From assembly GCF_019263745.1 (NCBI RefSeq), contig NZ_CP077107.1, positions 2,170,001 to 2,234,000 on the forward strand: 64,000 bases of DNA, given 5' to 3'. This document shows positions 50,787-59,537 of this stretch, piece after piece; positions within the stretch are counted from its first letter, which is position 1, and every line of letters begins with the position of its first letter. A model generated the notes under the pieces. That model was not told where the DNA came from. It saw only the letters and a program-made list of their open reading frames with translations, and ran no database searches. This DNA comes from Methanospirillum hungatei. Its GTDB lineage: Archaea > Halobacteriota > Methanomicrobia > Methanomicrobiales > Methanospirillaceae. The translations under genes and the position numbers were made by a program.

Positions 50787-51659
50787 TTATGACTGATTTG
50801 TCTGGTTCTGATCCTGTGTGACAACAACAATGGATGTGGTGGTGTTGATAAAAGCCGGTACAGATATGGTCTGTGAACCGCCTGCAATTATTCGAATCAT
50901 GCCATCACGATACCAGTCATTGTTCCCTTCGTCACGCTCAGGAACCAGGTTCCCCGGATCAACATCCATTAAGATGCCATACTGCCCGGCAAGAATATCC
51001 CGGGGAACAGTAAAGGTCCGTGTTGTACTGGCCTGTCCGGTGGCCGGAACCGATCCAACCTCCCAAGTACCAAGGAGCATCGGTTCTGCAGCCTGTACAC
51101 TCCGGTTAGTCAGGTAGACGTCAACATAGAATTTCCCTGCATCAGATCCACCCCGGTTCTCAACTGCTGCAATCACCCTTATCTGATCCCCTGGTCCTGC
51201 TCGGGAAGGGATGATAAGTCCTGAACCCACAAGGTCTGCATCACTCCCATCAGGGAGCGGGTCTGCGATGCGGACTGTTTTTTGCTGAACCTGTGTGGTC
51301 TCTTTCCCCATAACTTCCCTGACAAATCTGTATGCGCCATCAGCAAGGTCAAGGGGCAAAAGGAAGGTCTTTACACTTGAGTAATCCCCTCCGGATGTTA
51401 TTGATTCCAGATCTGCTGATCCTATTGGTACCCGTGTTGCACTCCCCTCACTCTCATTTACGAGATAATAGGAGATGGTGACCGGCCCGCTGTCATCATC
51501 CCCTGCGTTTTTTACAACTTCGATCACCGTCAGTGAACCACCCGCATATCCGGTATCACTTACGATTAATCCCTCTGATGTAATATTCACTGCAGCCTGG
51601 GCCGGCAGGAAAACGGCAAGGAATACTATCATCAGCACCCATCCGGTACGAATGGTCAT
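50787..51659 (-). CDS. exported protein with two CARDB domains
   Basis: The protein has 290 residues. A signal peptide (1-22, VLMIVFLAVFLPAQA) is followed by two Ig-like CARDB units, about 27-130 and 140-255; the second is clearest (VENRGGSDAGKFYVDVYLTN and VDPGNLVPERDEGNNDW). Such domains mediate adhesion at the cell surface. The C-terminus is Thr/Gln/Asn-rich without a visible anchor. It is a single gene with a TATA-like palindrome at 51721-51732. Confidence 0.88.
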   Translation of the reverse strand: MTIRTGWVLMIVFLAVFLPAQAAVNITSEGLIVSDTGYAGGSLTVIEVVKNAGDDDSGPVTISYYLVNESEGSATRVPIGSADLESITSGGDYSSVKTFLLPLDLADGAYRFVREVMGKETTQVQQKTVRIADPLPDGSDADLVGSGLIIPSRAGPGDQIRVIAAVENRGGSDAGKFYVDVYLTNRSVQAAEPMLLGTWEVGSVPATGQASTTRTFTVPRDILAGQYGILMDVDPGNLVPERDEGNNDWYRDGMIRIIAGGSQTISVPAFINTTTSIVVVTQDQNQTNQS

Positions 51660-51720
51660 AACTGATGATTGGAGAGCGTTCCCATAAAACCTTTCCAGTA
51701 CACGAAAGTGCCGAGTCTAA

Positions 51721-51732
51721 TTATTTAAATAA
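51721..51732 (-). promoter_or_regulatory. TATA-like palindrome of the CARDB gene
   Basis: TTATTTAAATAA is a perfect palindrome about 62-73 bases before the CARDB start codon. An 8-bp inverted repeat, TCAGGTCT (51784-51791) and AGACCTGA (51831-51838), lies further upstream and may be a regulator site. Confidence 0.4.
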
Positions 51733-51919
51733 CTTTTAACCTGGATTCGGTCGTATTTGGATATATTCTTCAGGTTGGATAGTTCAGGTCTCTTATCCCT
51801 TGACATCAAATGTAACCTGTAGACCTGACAGATTATACTCTCTCAGAAATCAGGAAGCAGAAGTAATGATTATACCCCCTTCGGAATTGAGGGGATCATA
51901 TGAGGAGGAAAAGAAGGGA

Positions 51920-52168
51920 TTATACCTGTGGTGTCGTAACTAACCAGGTTGTACTGTTTGAATAACTGTACCGTTCTATTTTGAACTCCGGACAGATCTC
52001 AGAAAGGATTGCCATATTGGTTCCTACTTCTTTTGATGAGAGGCCGGTGTCTTTGGCGATATATTTTGATTTAAAGAAATTTGAACCTGGCTTCATCTGG
52101 CTTTTGAGATAGTCAATGAGACAGATCTGTCGTTCGTTGTAATTGTTACTAAATTTTGTCAGGATCAT
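51920..52168 (-). CDS. small winged-helix-like protein (DUF7123 type)
   Basis: An 82-residue protein resembling the archaeal DUF7123 family: SKYIAKDTGLSSKEVGTNMA looks like the helix-turn-helix of a small winged-helix DNA-binding protein, with ERYSYSNSTTWLVT as the wing end. Function unknown; probably a small regulator. It is alone, with a 600-base region upstream that carries repeated GTAGGAGGA on the opposite strand. Confidence 0.75.
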   Translation of the reverse strand: MILTKFSNNYNERQICLIDYLKSQMKPGSNFFKSKYIAKDTGLSSKEVGTNMAILSEICPEFKIERYSYSNSTTWLVTTPQV

Positions 52169-52764
52169 TGTTTCTCACTTTACTACGTTGTTGGATGTAG
52201 GAGGATAACCGGCCTTATTGAAAGACCGGGTGAAGTTCTTGGGTAGGAGGAACCGGAGGACATGGATTCTCTCCTGTGTTTGTTTCATGAGAGTGAACAA
52301 CGATTGTAGGAGGACATGTTGAACGCTACTCACGAACAGAGATCCATGCATGGGATCATGGTTGATCCATTTTGCATGAGTCCCCTGTGACATACCAGTG
52401 TTGAATGAAACAGCGTATAAGTGATAAGGATAAAACCGCGAAAAATCAGTCTGAAACAGGTTTAATCTGTCAAAATACGTTTTTTGCGAAATTAGCATAC
52501 CACATCAGGTACTTTGCTCAATGAGAGAATTTGCCATGGTTGCATCTGGTTTTTTGATGACTCCCTTCAGAACTCAATTCACATGATATGTGGATGAATT
52601 AGAAAAATTGCATTGTTTTCAGCAGTTGCAACCGGTTGCAACACTCTGATTTGTCATATGTGTTATCATATTTCTGGTAGATGACTGGTGTGGGATTTTT
52701 CTTGTCGCGGGAAAGAATATTTCCAGAGTATTAACCAATCGTATCACCAACAGGTAGGTGATTT
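52169..52764. other. 600-base intergenic region with repeats and a long palindrome
   Basis: No convincing gene; a minus-strand frame of 107 codons (52175-52498) has low-complexity composition and no family resemblance. The region holds three copies of GTAGGAGGA (52197, 52243, 52306) and an 18-bp perfect palindrome (52625-52642). It separates the DUF7123-type gene from phosphoglycerate mutase and may contain the leaders of both. Confidence 0.5.
52625..52642. promoter_or_regulatory. 18-bp perfect palindrome upstream of gpmA
   Basis: GTTGCAACCGGTTGCAAC is its own reverse complement, with GTTGCAAC also directly repeated inside it. It lies about 120 bases before the phosphoglycerate mutase start. 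The length and symmetry suggest a binding site for a dimeric regulator. Confidence 0.55.
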
Positions 52765-53514
52765 ATGATGTATACACTGGTTCTGATTCGTCATGGAGAA
52801 AGCCTCTGGAACCGGGAGAACCGGTTTACCGGATGGCGTGATATCGATCTCTCCCCCCAGGGCATTGAAGAAGCACGGGCGGCTGGGAAAGCCCTACGGG
52901 ATCATGGTCTGGATTTTGATATTGCCTATACTTCAGTCCTCAAGCGGGCTATCCGAACTCTCTGGCTCATCCAGGAAGAGATGGACCTTATGTGGATTCC
53001 GGTAATCAGAACATGGCGTCTGAATGAACGTCACTATGGGGCCTTGACTGGTCTGAATAAGACAGAGACGGTGGAAAAATATGGTGAGAAACAGGTTCAT
53101 ATATGGAGAAGAAGTTATGATATCCCACCACCGGCATATACTCCCGATGACCAGGACAATCCGTCATTTCACCGTCGGTACCAGGATATAGCAAAAACAG
53201 ATCTCCCGATGACCGAGTGCCTGAAGGATACGGTCGCACGGTTTATCCCCTACTGGAATGATGAGATTGCACCGGCTGTCAAATCAGGGAAGCGAGTTCT
53301 CATCACCGCTCACGGAAACAGTCTTCGGGCTCTTGTAAAACATCTTGATGCTATATCTGATGCAGACATCCCTGAGCTCAACATCCCGACCGGAATTCCA
53401 CTGGTGTATGAACTGGATGAGAACCTTAAACCACTGAAGCACTATTATCTTGGCGATGCTGAAAAAGTAAAAGCCGCCATGGAAGCGGTGAAAAATCAGG
53501 GAAAAGCAAAATAA
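52765..53514 (+). CDS. gpmA: 2,3-bisphosphoglycerate-dependent phosphoglycerate mutase
   Basis: The protein has 249 residues, the standard length of bacterial dPGM. The catalytic histidine is in [35 protein letters not shown] carries the catalytic Glu, and [18 protein letters not shown] the second His. It interconverts 3- and 2-phosphoglycerate in gluconeogenesis. Archaea usually use the cofactor-independent enzyme, so this copy is probably of bacterial origin. AGGTGAT lies just before the ATG; ATG 52768 is the next codon. It is convergent with pdxT. Confidence 0.94.
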   Translation: MMYTLVLIRHGESLWNRENRFTGWRDIDLSPQGIEEARAAGKALRDHGLDFDIAYTSVLKRAIRTLWLIQEEMDLMWIPVIRTWRLNERHYGALTGLNKTETVEKYGEKQVHIWRRSYDIPPPAYTPDDQDNPSFHRRYQDIAKTDLPMTECLKDTVARFIPYWNDEIAPAVKSGKRVLITAHGNSLRALVKHLDAISDADIPELNIPTGIPLVYELDENLKPLKHYYLGDAEKVKAAMEAVKNQGKAK

Positions 53515-53518
53515 TTTT

Positions 53519-54109
53519 TTAGGCCAGTACCTGTGTCAGGAAGTACTCATGCATCCGGAGGTCATGACTAATCTCCGGGTGAAAGGAGAGGATGAGTTTT
53601 TTCCCTTTTCTGACTGCTACGATCCCTTGTGGTATCTCTGCAAGAGCGGTAACATCTGGTCCGGCACTGGTAATAATTGGTGCCCGAATAAATATTGCAT
53701 GAAAGGGAGTATCAAATCCGGTGATCGGCAGGTCGGCTTCAAATGATTCTCGCTGCCTTCCGAATGCATTCCTGTTCACGGTAATGTCAAGCAGGTCAAG
53801 AGGAATAAACCTGGTCTCACCAATGAGGGTTCGTGCAGCAACTACCATACCGGCACAGGTTGCAAAGATGCCCCCCTCAAAATCTTTGATAACATCCCGC
53901 ATCCCGTTCTGATCAATGAGCCGCATTATCGTGGTGGATTCACCACCAGGAATAGCAAGGGCTACAAGTTCAGGAATTTCTTCTGCTTTTCTGACTGGTA
54001 TAACCGGGATTGAGAGTCCCAGGTTGTGTATTGCCGATTCGAATGCAGATATATGCTCTGAAACATCTCCCTGGAGTGCCAGGACACCAACCGCAGCGTT
54101 ACCAGCCAC
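53519..54109 (-). CDS. pdxT: pyridoxal 5'-phosphate synthase glutaminase subunit PdxT
   Basis: The protein has 196 residues. Motifs are [13 protein letters not shown] at the start, [12 protein letters not shown] (near 50), nucleophile Cys in FATCAGM (near 81) and catalytic His-Glu in SFHPEIS (near 174). It releases ammonia from glutamine for PdxS. GTG 54109 is chosen: it overlaps the pdxS stop by 11 bases, GAGGTG lies 10 bases upstream, and the standard N-terminus follows. A longer frame would intrude 74 bases into pdxS. Confidence 0.94.
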   Translation of the reverse strand: MAGNAAVGVLALQGDVSEHISAFESAIHNLGLSIPVIPVRKAEEIPELVALAIPGGESTTIMRLIDQNGMRDVIKDFEGGIFATCAGMVVAARTLIGETRFIPLDLLDITVNRNAFGRQRESFEADLPITGFDTPFHAIFIRAPIITSAGPDVTALAEIPQGIVAVRKGKKLILSFHPEISHDLRMHEYFLTQVLA

Positions 54110-54995
54110 GGGTTGAGAGCACCTCTTCAGGTGGGAGGGCATGAACATCAAGACCACGCATTGCGTTTCCAAGACCTTTTGAGACTTCGGCGATTACCTT
54201 TGGTTCATTCCAGTGGTTGACAGCCTCAACAATTGCCTTTGCCATGAGTTCCGGCTGTTCAGATTTGAAGATACCTGACCCGACGAATACTCCGTCACTT
54301 CCAAGCTGCATCATCAGCGCTGCATCTGCTGGTGTTGCGATACCTCCTGCTGAGAAGTTCACAACCGGAATACGCTGCCGTTTTGCCGTCTCAATAACAA
54401 GGTCAGCAGGTGCTTCAAGTTCACGTGCACGCTTAACAAGCTCAATCTCCTCCATTCCTTTGAGCTTTCTGATCTCAGAGAGGATTGTGCGGTTGTGGCG
54501 AACTGCTTCAACGACATTTCCGGTTCCTGCTTCTCCCTTGGTCCGGATCATCGCAGCACCTTCGTTAATTCTCCGAAGGGCTTCACCAAGATTTCGTGCA
54601 CCACAGACGAATGGGACAGTAAATTTCGACTTATCAATATGGTATTCTTCATCGGCAGGGGTGAGAACTTCAGACTCATCGATCATGTCTACACCAAGTG
54701 CCTCAAGGACTTGTGCTTCAACAAAATGCCCAATCCGTGCCTTTGCCATGACCGGGATAGAGACGGCGTCCATAATCTCGATGATCTTTTTTGGATCTGC
54801 CATACGGGCAACACCGCCCGCAGCTCTGATATCGGCAGGAACACGCTCCAGTGCCATAACTGCAACGGCTCCTGCGTCTTCTGCAATACTGGCCTGTTCG
54901 GCAGATACAACGTCCATTATTACGCCTCCTTTCTGCATGGAAGCAAATCCCCGTTTAATTAGTTCGGTGCCGAACCGGAGGTCTTCAAGTATCAT
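54099..54995 (-). CDS. pdxS: pyridoxal 5'-phosphate synthase subunit PdxS
   Basis: The protein has 298 residues, a TIM barrel with the conserved start [40 protein letters not shown] (Lys/Asp region) and [20 protein letters not shown]. It makes vitamin B6 from ribose 5-phosphate, glyceraldehyde 3-phosphate and ammonia. ATG 54995 overlaps the cobD stop as ATGA and gives the normal length; the longer frame adds 20 unrelated residues. Confidence 0.96.
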   Translation of the reverse strand: MILEDLRFGTELIKRGFASMQKGGVIMDVVSAEQASIAEDAGAVAVMALERVPADIRAAGGVARMADPKKIIEIMDAVSIPVMAKARIGHFVEAQVLEALGVDMIDESEVLTPADEEYHIDKSKFTVPFVCGARNLGEALRRINEGAAMIRTKGEAGTGNVVEAVRHNRTILSEIRKLKGMEEIELVKRARELEAPADLVIETAKRQRIPVVNFSAGGIATPADAALMMQLGSDGVFVGSGIFKSEQPELMAKAIVEAVNHWNEPKVIAEVSKGLGNAMRGLDVHALPPEEVLSTRGW

Positions 54996-55912
54996 ATTCC
55001 GTATATATTGGATACACCGTCCAATAATAGTAGTGCGATACCGGCAAAAAAACAAAATAGGAGTGTTGAAAGACGAACCGTTCTGATTATTGAAGGTCCT
55101 GCTATTCGAAGTGACAGAATTCGGTTTCCAATCCGGTACACTCCTGGTTTATCAAATTGTATCCCCTCTCCTCCCGCGATCAACGACATCGGGATTCCAC
55201 CATTAAACCCAGGCCTTTTTTTCCGATCACGGATGAAAACTTCAATCGCTGGTTTGAGTTTCCTTTTTCCTGCATAGATAAGGATGAGAACAAGTCCGCA
55301 TATCCGGGCAGGAATATATGAGAGAATGTCATCCATCCGGGCTGCACACCATCCCAGATTCTTTCGCTCATCAGTATACCCGAGCATTGCGTCCATGGTG
55401 TTTGCTGCCCGATACATGGCTGCACCAGGAAGGCCGAGAATGAGAAACCAGAACAGGGGTGCTATGATACTGTCGTTAAGGTTTTCTGCTACCGACTCAA
55501 AGGCTGCGGAAAGAGTCTGTTCTTCTGATAAAACTGATGTATCCCGGGAAACCAGGAGCGATGCCTGCTTTGAACGTTCTTCATCTGATATTGCACGTGC
55601 AACTGCTTGTGCATGTTCTTCAAGAGCTCTCCAGGCAAAACAGATTTTGAGAAGAAATGGTCCTATTACCAGGTACACATACCATGGAGCTGCAATCTGA
55701 AAGAGAACGAATGGCAGGGTAAAGAGGACGACGGTTATTATCCATCCTACAATCCCAACCATCCGCTGCATCCAGGCAGGGTAACGCTCAGGTACTCCCC
55801 ACCATCCGATGAACCGTCCGATGAGTGCCACCGGGTGAAGCGATGTTTTTGGATCGCCACATACTCGATCAATGACCAGAGCAAAAAAAAGAACCGGGAT
55901 CTGAAGTATCAT
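54992..55912 (-). CDS. cbiB: adenosylcobinamide-phosphate synthase CobD/CbiB
   Basis: The protein has 306 residues and four to five membrane segments. Family motifs are [19 protein letters not shown] at the start, [11 protein letters not shown] (near 147) and [20 protein letters not shown] (near 170). It attaches aminopropanol phosphate to adenosylcobyric acid in cobalamin synthesis. It overlaps both neighbours at stop/start codons (Trm112-like upstream, pdxS downstream), so it is part of a coupled operon. Confidence 0.93.
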   Translation of the reverse strand: MILQIPVLFFALVIDRVCGDPKTSLHPVALIGRFIGWWGVPERYPAWMQRMVGIVGWIITVVLFTLPFVLFQIAAPWYVYLVIGPFLLKICFAWRALEEHAQAVARAISDEERSKQASLLVSRDTSVLSEEQTLSAAFESVAENLNDSIIAPLFWFLILGLPGAAMYRAANTMDAMLGYTDERKNLGWCAARMDDILSYIPARICGLVLILIYAGKRKLKPAIEVFIRDRKKRPGFNGGIPMSLIAGGEGIQFDKPGVYRIGNRILSLRIAGPSIIRTVRLSTLLFCFFAGIALLLLDGVSNIYGI

Positions 55913-56094
55913 CAGGATGTGATATTCTGGGGAAGAAGGTTTGGAATTCCATCTTCAATCGGGTAGGTAACCGAACAGGCGTGGCAAATAAGGGATCCGG
56001 TCAGGATCTCTACTTCATTCTCTTCAGTCACTTTCAACTCAAGGTCACCCTTGCAGACCGGGCAACAGAGAATATCATATAATTCGCGTTTCAT
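55912..56094 (-). CDS. Trm112-family zinc-ribbon protein
   Basis: A 60-residue protein: LYDILCCPVCKGDLELKV at the start, CHACSVTYPIEDGIPNLLP at the end, with two Cys pairs for zinc. Trm112 proteins activate and stabilise several SAM-dependent methyltransferases acting on tRNA, rRNA and release factors. It overlaps purA by 4 bases and cbiB by 1 base. Confidence 0.9.
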   Translation of the reverse strand: MKRELYDILCCPVCKGDLELKVTEENEVEILTGSLICHACSVTYPIEDGIPNLLPQNITS

Positions 56095-57104
56095 GAGTAC
56101 TCATTCCTGATATCGATTATTTGTGAGAGTTCGGGCCCGGTGGAGATAAGGGTAATTGGTGCACCAATATCCTCTTCCGCCTGCTTTAAGAAATCTTTTG
56201 CTGGTTTAGTCAGCTGGGAGTATTTTGTTGCTCCAAAACAGGATGGATCAACATGATCAATACCGGTGATGGCAGCCTGGGTACATCCGTTTATCATGGC
56301 TGCATAGTGTGCCATTTCACTATCCCAGGTTCCAATTCTCCTTTCTCTTCCGGTGACGGTTCCAAACTCCTGGATTCCTTTTTCGTGTGCCTTTTCACTG
56401 GACATCTCAGTTGAGAATGGTCCTTCACCGACCCGTGTTGGGAATGCCTTGAAGACAACAATGACATCGTCGATTCTGGTCGGTCCAACACCATTATCTG
56501 CTGCCATCTGTGCTGCACAGGTATCCTTGCTGGTCACGAATGGATATGAACCAAAATAAAGTGAGATACCAAATCCCTGGGTTCCTTCAATCACTACGTT
56601 CTCGTCGTTGTCAAGAGCGGTGTTGACCTCAAGTGGCACATCGACAAGATAGGGATTCAGTTCAGGGAGATCCCGCGCAAGTCGGGCTACTCGCATTGCC
56701 CGGTCACGATTTGCTGGGCCACACCCGGTTCCGGTTGATCCAACCTTTTGTGACAGGTGAGTGTTGGTTTTATCCTCCTGAATATGCGATTCTTCAATAA
56801 TTGCACACCGCTTATCAAGGAAAATCCGCCCTTCTACGCCGAGAACCTCAATCTCCTGCTTTAAAACCCGCGGATCTACCAACACACCTGTTCCAATCAT
56901 GAGACGTGCGTCCGGGTAGACAAAACCTGACGGGCACATGCGGACTCCGAACTTCTTCTCGCCGACCATAACGGTATGGCCTGCATTCGGACCAACACCT
57001 CCCCGTGTGATTATTGTAGGGCGATCCTGGTGAGCAACATGAGAAACAATCTTCCCCTTGCCTTCATCACCAAAGTTACCGCCCACGATTATTGTACAAC
57101 TCAT
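56091..57104 (-). CDS. purA: adenylosuccinate synthetase
   Basis: The protein has 337 residues, the short archaeal form. Motifs are IIVGGNFGDEGKGKIVSHV at the start, GGVGPNAGHTV (near 36), QKVGSTGTGCGPA (near 120) and a C-terminal GITGIDHVDP-like base-recognition loop. It converts IMP + aspartate + GTP to adenylosuccinate. ATG 57104 is chosen because AGGTTGG lies just before it; the longer frame adds 17 unrelated residues. It is the first gene of the purA-trm112-cbiB-pdxS-pdxT chain. Confidence 0.94.
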   Translation of the reverse strand: MSCTIIVGGNFGDEGKGKIVSHVAHQDRPTIITRGGVGPNAGHTVMVGEKKFGVRMCPSGFVYPDARLMIGTGVLVDPRVLKQEIEVLGVEGRIFLDKRCAIIEESHIQEDKTNTHLSQKVGSTGTGCGPANRDRAMRVARLARDLPELNPYLVDVPLEVNTALDNDENVVIEGTQGFGISLYFGSYPFVTSKDTCAAQMAADNGVGPTRIDDVIVVFKAFPTRVGEGPFSTEMSSEKAHEKGIQEFGTVTGRERRIGTWDSEMAHYAAMINGCTQAAITGIDHVDPSCFGATKYSQLTKPAKDFLKQAEEDIGAPITLISTGPELSQIIDIRNEYS

Positions 57105-57171
57105 CCAACCTATGGCATAGGAGAGCGGGAGAAATAAAGATTTAGATTTTTTCATTGATCAAATACTCTGA

Positions 57172-57966
57172 TCACCAGTCATCCATTTCACGTTTGGCAA
57201 TAAGATCATCTGCTTCATCGTTCAGACCAAGACTTCGCAGACATTCAACCTTTGCATCATATACTTCAGCATGGTTTGGTTCAATCCTAATGACCCGGTC
57301 AAAGCATTTTATAGCTTCTTTGCAGTTATCAGTCTTTGAAAGGCAGTTCCCCAGTTCAAACCAGGCATCTGAGTCCTGGGGATCCTGTTTTAATATCTCT
57401 TTAAAGCAGCCAATCGCGGATTTATAGTCTTTAAGTTTCTGCAGGCTGATCCCTTTATTAAAAAGAGCGTTTACGTCCCCTGGCATCAGTTCCAGCATCC
57501 GGTTAAAACATTCTACTGATTCCTGATGCCGATCTATCTCTGCAAGAGCTGATCCCTTGTTGCTTAATGCATGCAGATTCCCAGGATCAATCTCGAGAAC
57601 CATATTGAAACAGGGTATCGCTTTGCTATATCGTCCCATGAAAAAGTAGTTAATGCCCATATAAAGCCAGTATCTGGGATCCTTGTCATTTAATTTGAGG
57701 GATTCTTCAAATGACTCTACTGCTTCCTGATACCGGATGAGGTTCATAAAAGCCAGGCCTTTTTGAAAATAGATCTCTTCATCAACCGGATTGAGTGATG
57801 AGGCCTTTTCAAAACATCGGATGGCATCTTCAAATTTTTGACTGGTGGCAAACCGGATCCCCTCTGATTTCCACCGTTCTGCCTCTTTGTCACTAATTAT
57901 ATCGACCATAGATCTCAGTATTCCGGTATCACATGATTTCCCGCCGAGTGCATTAAAGATATTCAT
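57172..57966 (-). CDS. cytoplasmic TPR-repeat protein
   Basis: The protein has 264 residues and about six tetratricopeptide repeats from residue 30 on (for example DPGNLHALSNKGSALAEIDR and DPQDSDAWFELGNCLSKTD). There is no signal peptide. A scaffold role is likely, but the partner is unknown. It is close to, but 67 bases upstream of, purA and divergent from a membrane-protein gene. Confidence 0.88.
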   Translation of the reverse strand: MNIFNALGGKSCDTGILRSMVDIISDKEAERWKSEGIRFATSQKFEDAIRCFEKASSLNPVDEEIYFQKGLAFMNLIRYQEAVESFEESLKLNDKDPRYWLYMGINYFFMGRYSKAIPCFNMVLEIDPGNLHALSNKGSALAEIDRHQESVECFNRMLELMPGDVNALFNKGISLQKLKDYKSAIGCFKEILKQDPQDSDAWFELGNCLSKTDNCKEAIKCFDRVIRIEPNHAEVYDAKVECLRSLGLNDEADDLIAKREMDDW

Positions 57967-58012
57967 CTCATATGTCCGAGTGGTTCATCATTTTAGAGAG
58001 AACAATACTACT

Positions 58013-58702
58013 ATGAATTTTGTCCGGCATATTCCGGATAGTAATGAGAATCGATCCCACAAAGAAAACAGAATTGCACATGATCTTCCCATCCTGTTCC
58101 TGCCCTTCATACCACTGGTCATCATCGTACCGGTGCTTCCCGCTGATTTCTCATCACGATTTATCACGGTATTCTTTGTAACGCTCCTGTTCATTACCGG
58201 GATATATAGTATGAGAGGAGACCGACGCAGATTTCTCATCTCGTGTATTCTGGCTCTCATCGCCACTGAAACGTTCTGGGTTTCGGTATGGCCTGCAGCG
58301 TCATCGCTTTTTTTGCCAGCAGAATTTTTCCTTCTGCTGTTTCTCATTCACCAGACCAGATACCTGGTGGAGGAGATGGTATGGTCAGATGGAACCATTT
58401 ATGATCTCTTTGGTATGGTGACGGCTCTTATCATAACCGGTGGAATTATGCTTGGAACAAGCCTTCACCTTGCCGGATGGATGAGCAGATCTACAGAGTA
58501 TGATCCTCTTACTATTCACAGCAGTTTTGCACAGGCACTCCCGGAAGGAATCCTTCTTCTGATACGAGGGGGAGAGAGCCCGTTTGGTGTCTCACCCCTT
58601 GCATCTGTCATCCTGATGGTAGGATCAGTATGCGGCTTTTTGCTCCTGGTTTTGTCTGCAGGAAAAGCAGCCGGTTATTATGTGAAAAACAGGGAACAAT
58701 AA
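58013..58702 (+). CDS. membrane protein of unknown function
   Basis: The protein has 229 residues. About six membrane segments are visible, starting with LPILFLPFIPLVIIVPVL after a charged head (HKENR) and ending with VILMVGSVCGFLLLVLSAG. Before the last span lies a re-entrant-like segment (FAQALPEGILLLIRGGESP) as in two-span ion channels, but no selectivity filter is obvious. ATG 58013 is chosen because it leaves 46 bases to the divergent TPR gene; the longer frame would run inside that gene. Confidence 0.75.
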   Translation: MNFVRHIPDSNENRSHKENRIAHDLPILFLPFIPLVIIVPVLPADFSSRFITVFFVTLLFITGIYSMRGDRRRFLISCILALIATETFWVSVWPAASSLFLPAEFFLLLFLIHQTRYLVEEMVWSDGTIYDLFGMVTALIITGGIMLGTSLHLAGWMSRSTEYDPLTIHSSFAQALPEGILLLIRGGESPFGVSPLASVILMVGSVCGFLLLVLSAGKAAGYYVKNREQ

Positions 58703-58707
58703 GAGGA

Positions 58708-59532
58708 TTATTCCTCTAAAGTAAGAACGCCCTTAAAAACAGTTTCAGCCGGACCTTTCATGAAAGCCCCGTCGGTAAGGGTTATGGTCAGGGGCCCACC
58801 GATGGTTTCAACCTCAACAACCGGTCCGGTTTTGGATAACCGGTGAGCAATGGCTGCTGAAGCAGTAGCACCAGTCCCGCAGGATAATGTCTCTCCTTCA
58901 ACACCCCGCTCCCATGTCTGGATTTTTATTGAGTCAGGACCGGTCACCTGAACAAGGTTGACATTTGCTCCTGCCGGGAAGAACTGGCTGGATCTGATAC
59001 CTGGAGCCACTTTCGTGATATCAACGACATCAAGATCCCTGAAAAAGACCACCGCATGCGGAACTCCTGTGTTTACTGCATATACTTCATATCCGTTGAT
59101 GATCTCATGAAAATCACCCTTCCCCTTTGCCGGGATAGCCGGGGCATCATATGCAGGTTTTGTCATCTCTACCTCTGCCATGAAGTCCCCGTCTTCATCG
59201 TATTCCATCTTTACTGTAACTGGTCCGGCTAGAGTTTGTATCGTGCATGGGCTCTTAACATATCCTGCATCAAATACATATTTTGCAAGGCACCGGATAC
59301 CATTTCCACACATCTCTGCTTCACTCTCATCTGGCTGGAACAGACGCATCCTGATATCATTTCCTTCTTTTTGAAGAAACAGCACCCCATCCCCACCGAT
59401 GCCAAATCTCCGATCACAATACAGAGATGCAAAGTGAGCCTTCATCTCATCCGGGATTATCGCACCGGCAAATTCATCAATCAGGATAAAGTCATTCCCG
59501 TTACCGTGGAGTTTGACAAATGGTATTTCCAT
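58708..59532 (-). CDS. dapF: diaminopimelate epimerase
   Basis: The protein has 274 residues. Both catalytic cysteines are in place: EMCGNGIRCLAKYV (near 74) and ETLSCGTGATASAAI (near 216), with KLHGNGNDFILIDE at the start. It converts LL- to meso-diaminopimelate for lysine synthesis. ATG 59532 starts 6 bases after the RuBisCO stop and gives the usual beginning; the longer frame overlaps rbcL. Confidence 0.94.
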   Translation of the reverse strand: MEIPFVKLHGNGNDFILIDEFAGAIIPDEMKAHFASLYCDRRFGIGGDGVLFLQKEGNDIRMRLFQPDESEAEMCGNGIRCLAKYVFDAGYVKSPCTIQTLAGPVTVKMEYDEDGDFMAEVEMTKPAYDAPAIPAKGKGDFHEIINGYEVYAVNTGVPHAVVFFRDLDVVDITKVAPGIRSSQFFPAGANVNLVQVTGPDSIKIQTWERGVEGETLSCGTGATASAAIAHRLSKTGPVVEVETIGGPLTITLTDGAFMKGPAETVFKGVLTLEE

Positions 59533-59537
59533 GTATA

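Noticed and set aside
52175-52498. Minus-strand frame of 107 codons upstream of the DUF7123-type gene
   Set aside because: No recognisable domain, odd composition, no ribosome site; the region is better explained as leader or spacer with repeats.
54217-55086. Long plus-strand frame opposite pdxS
   Set aside because: It is antisense to an unmistakable PdxS and has no domain of its own.
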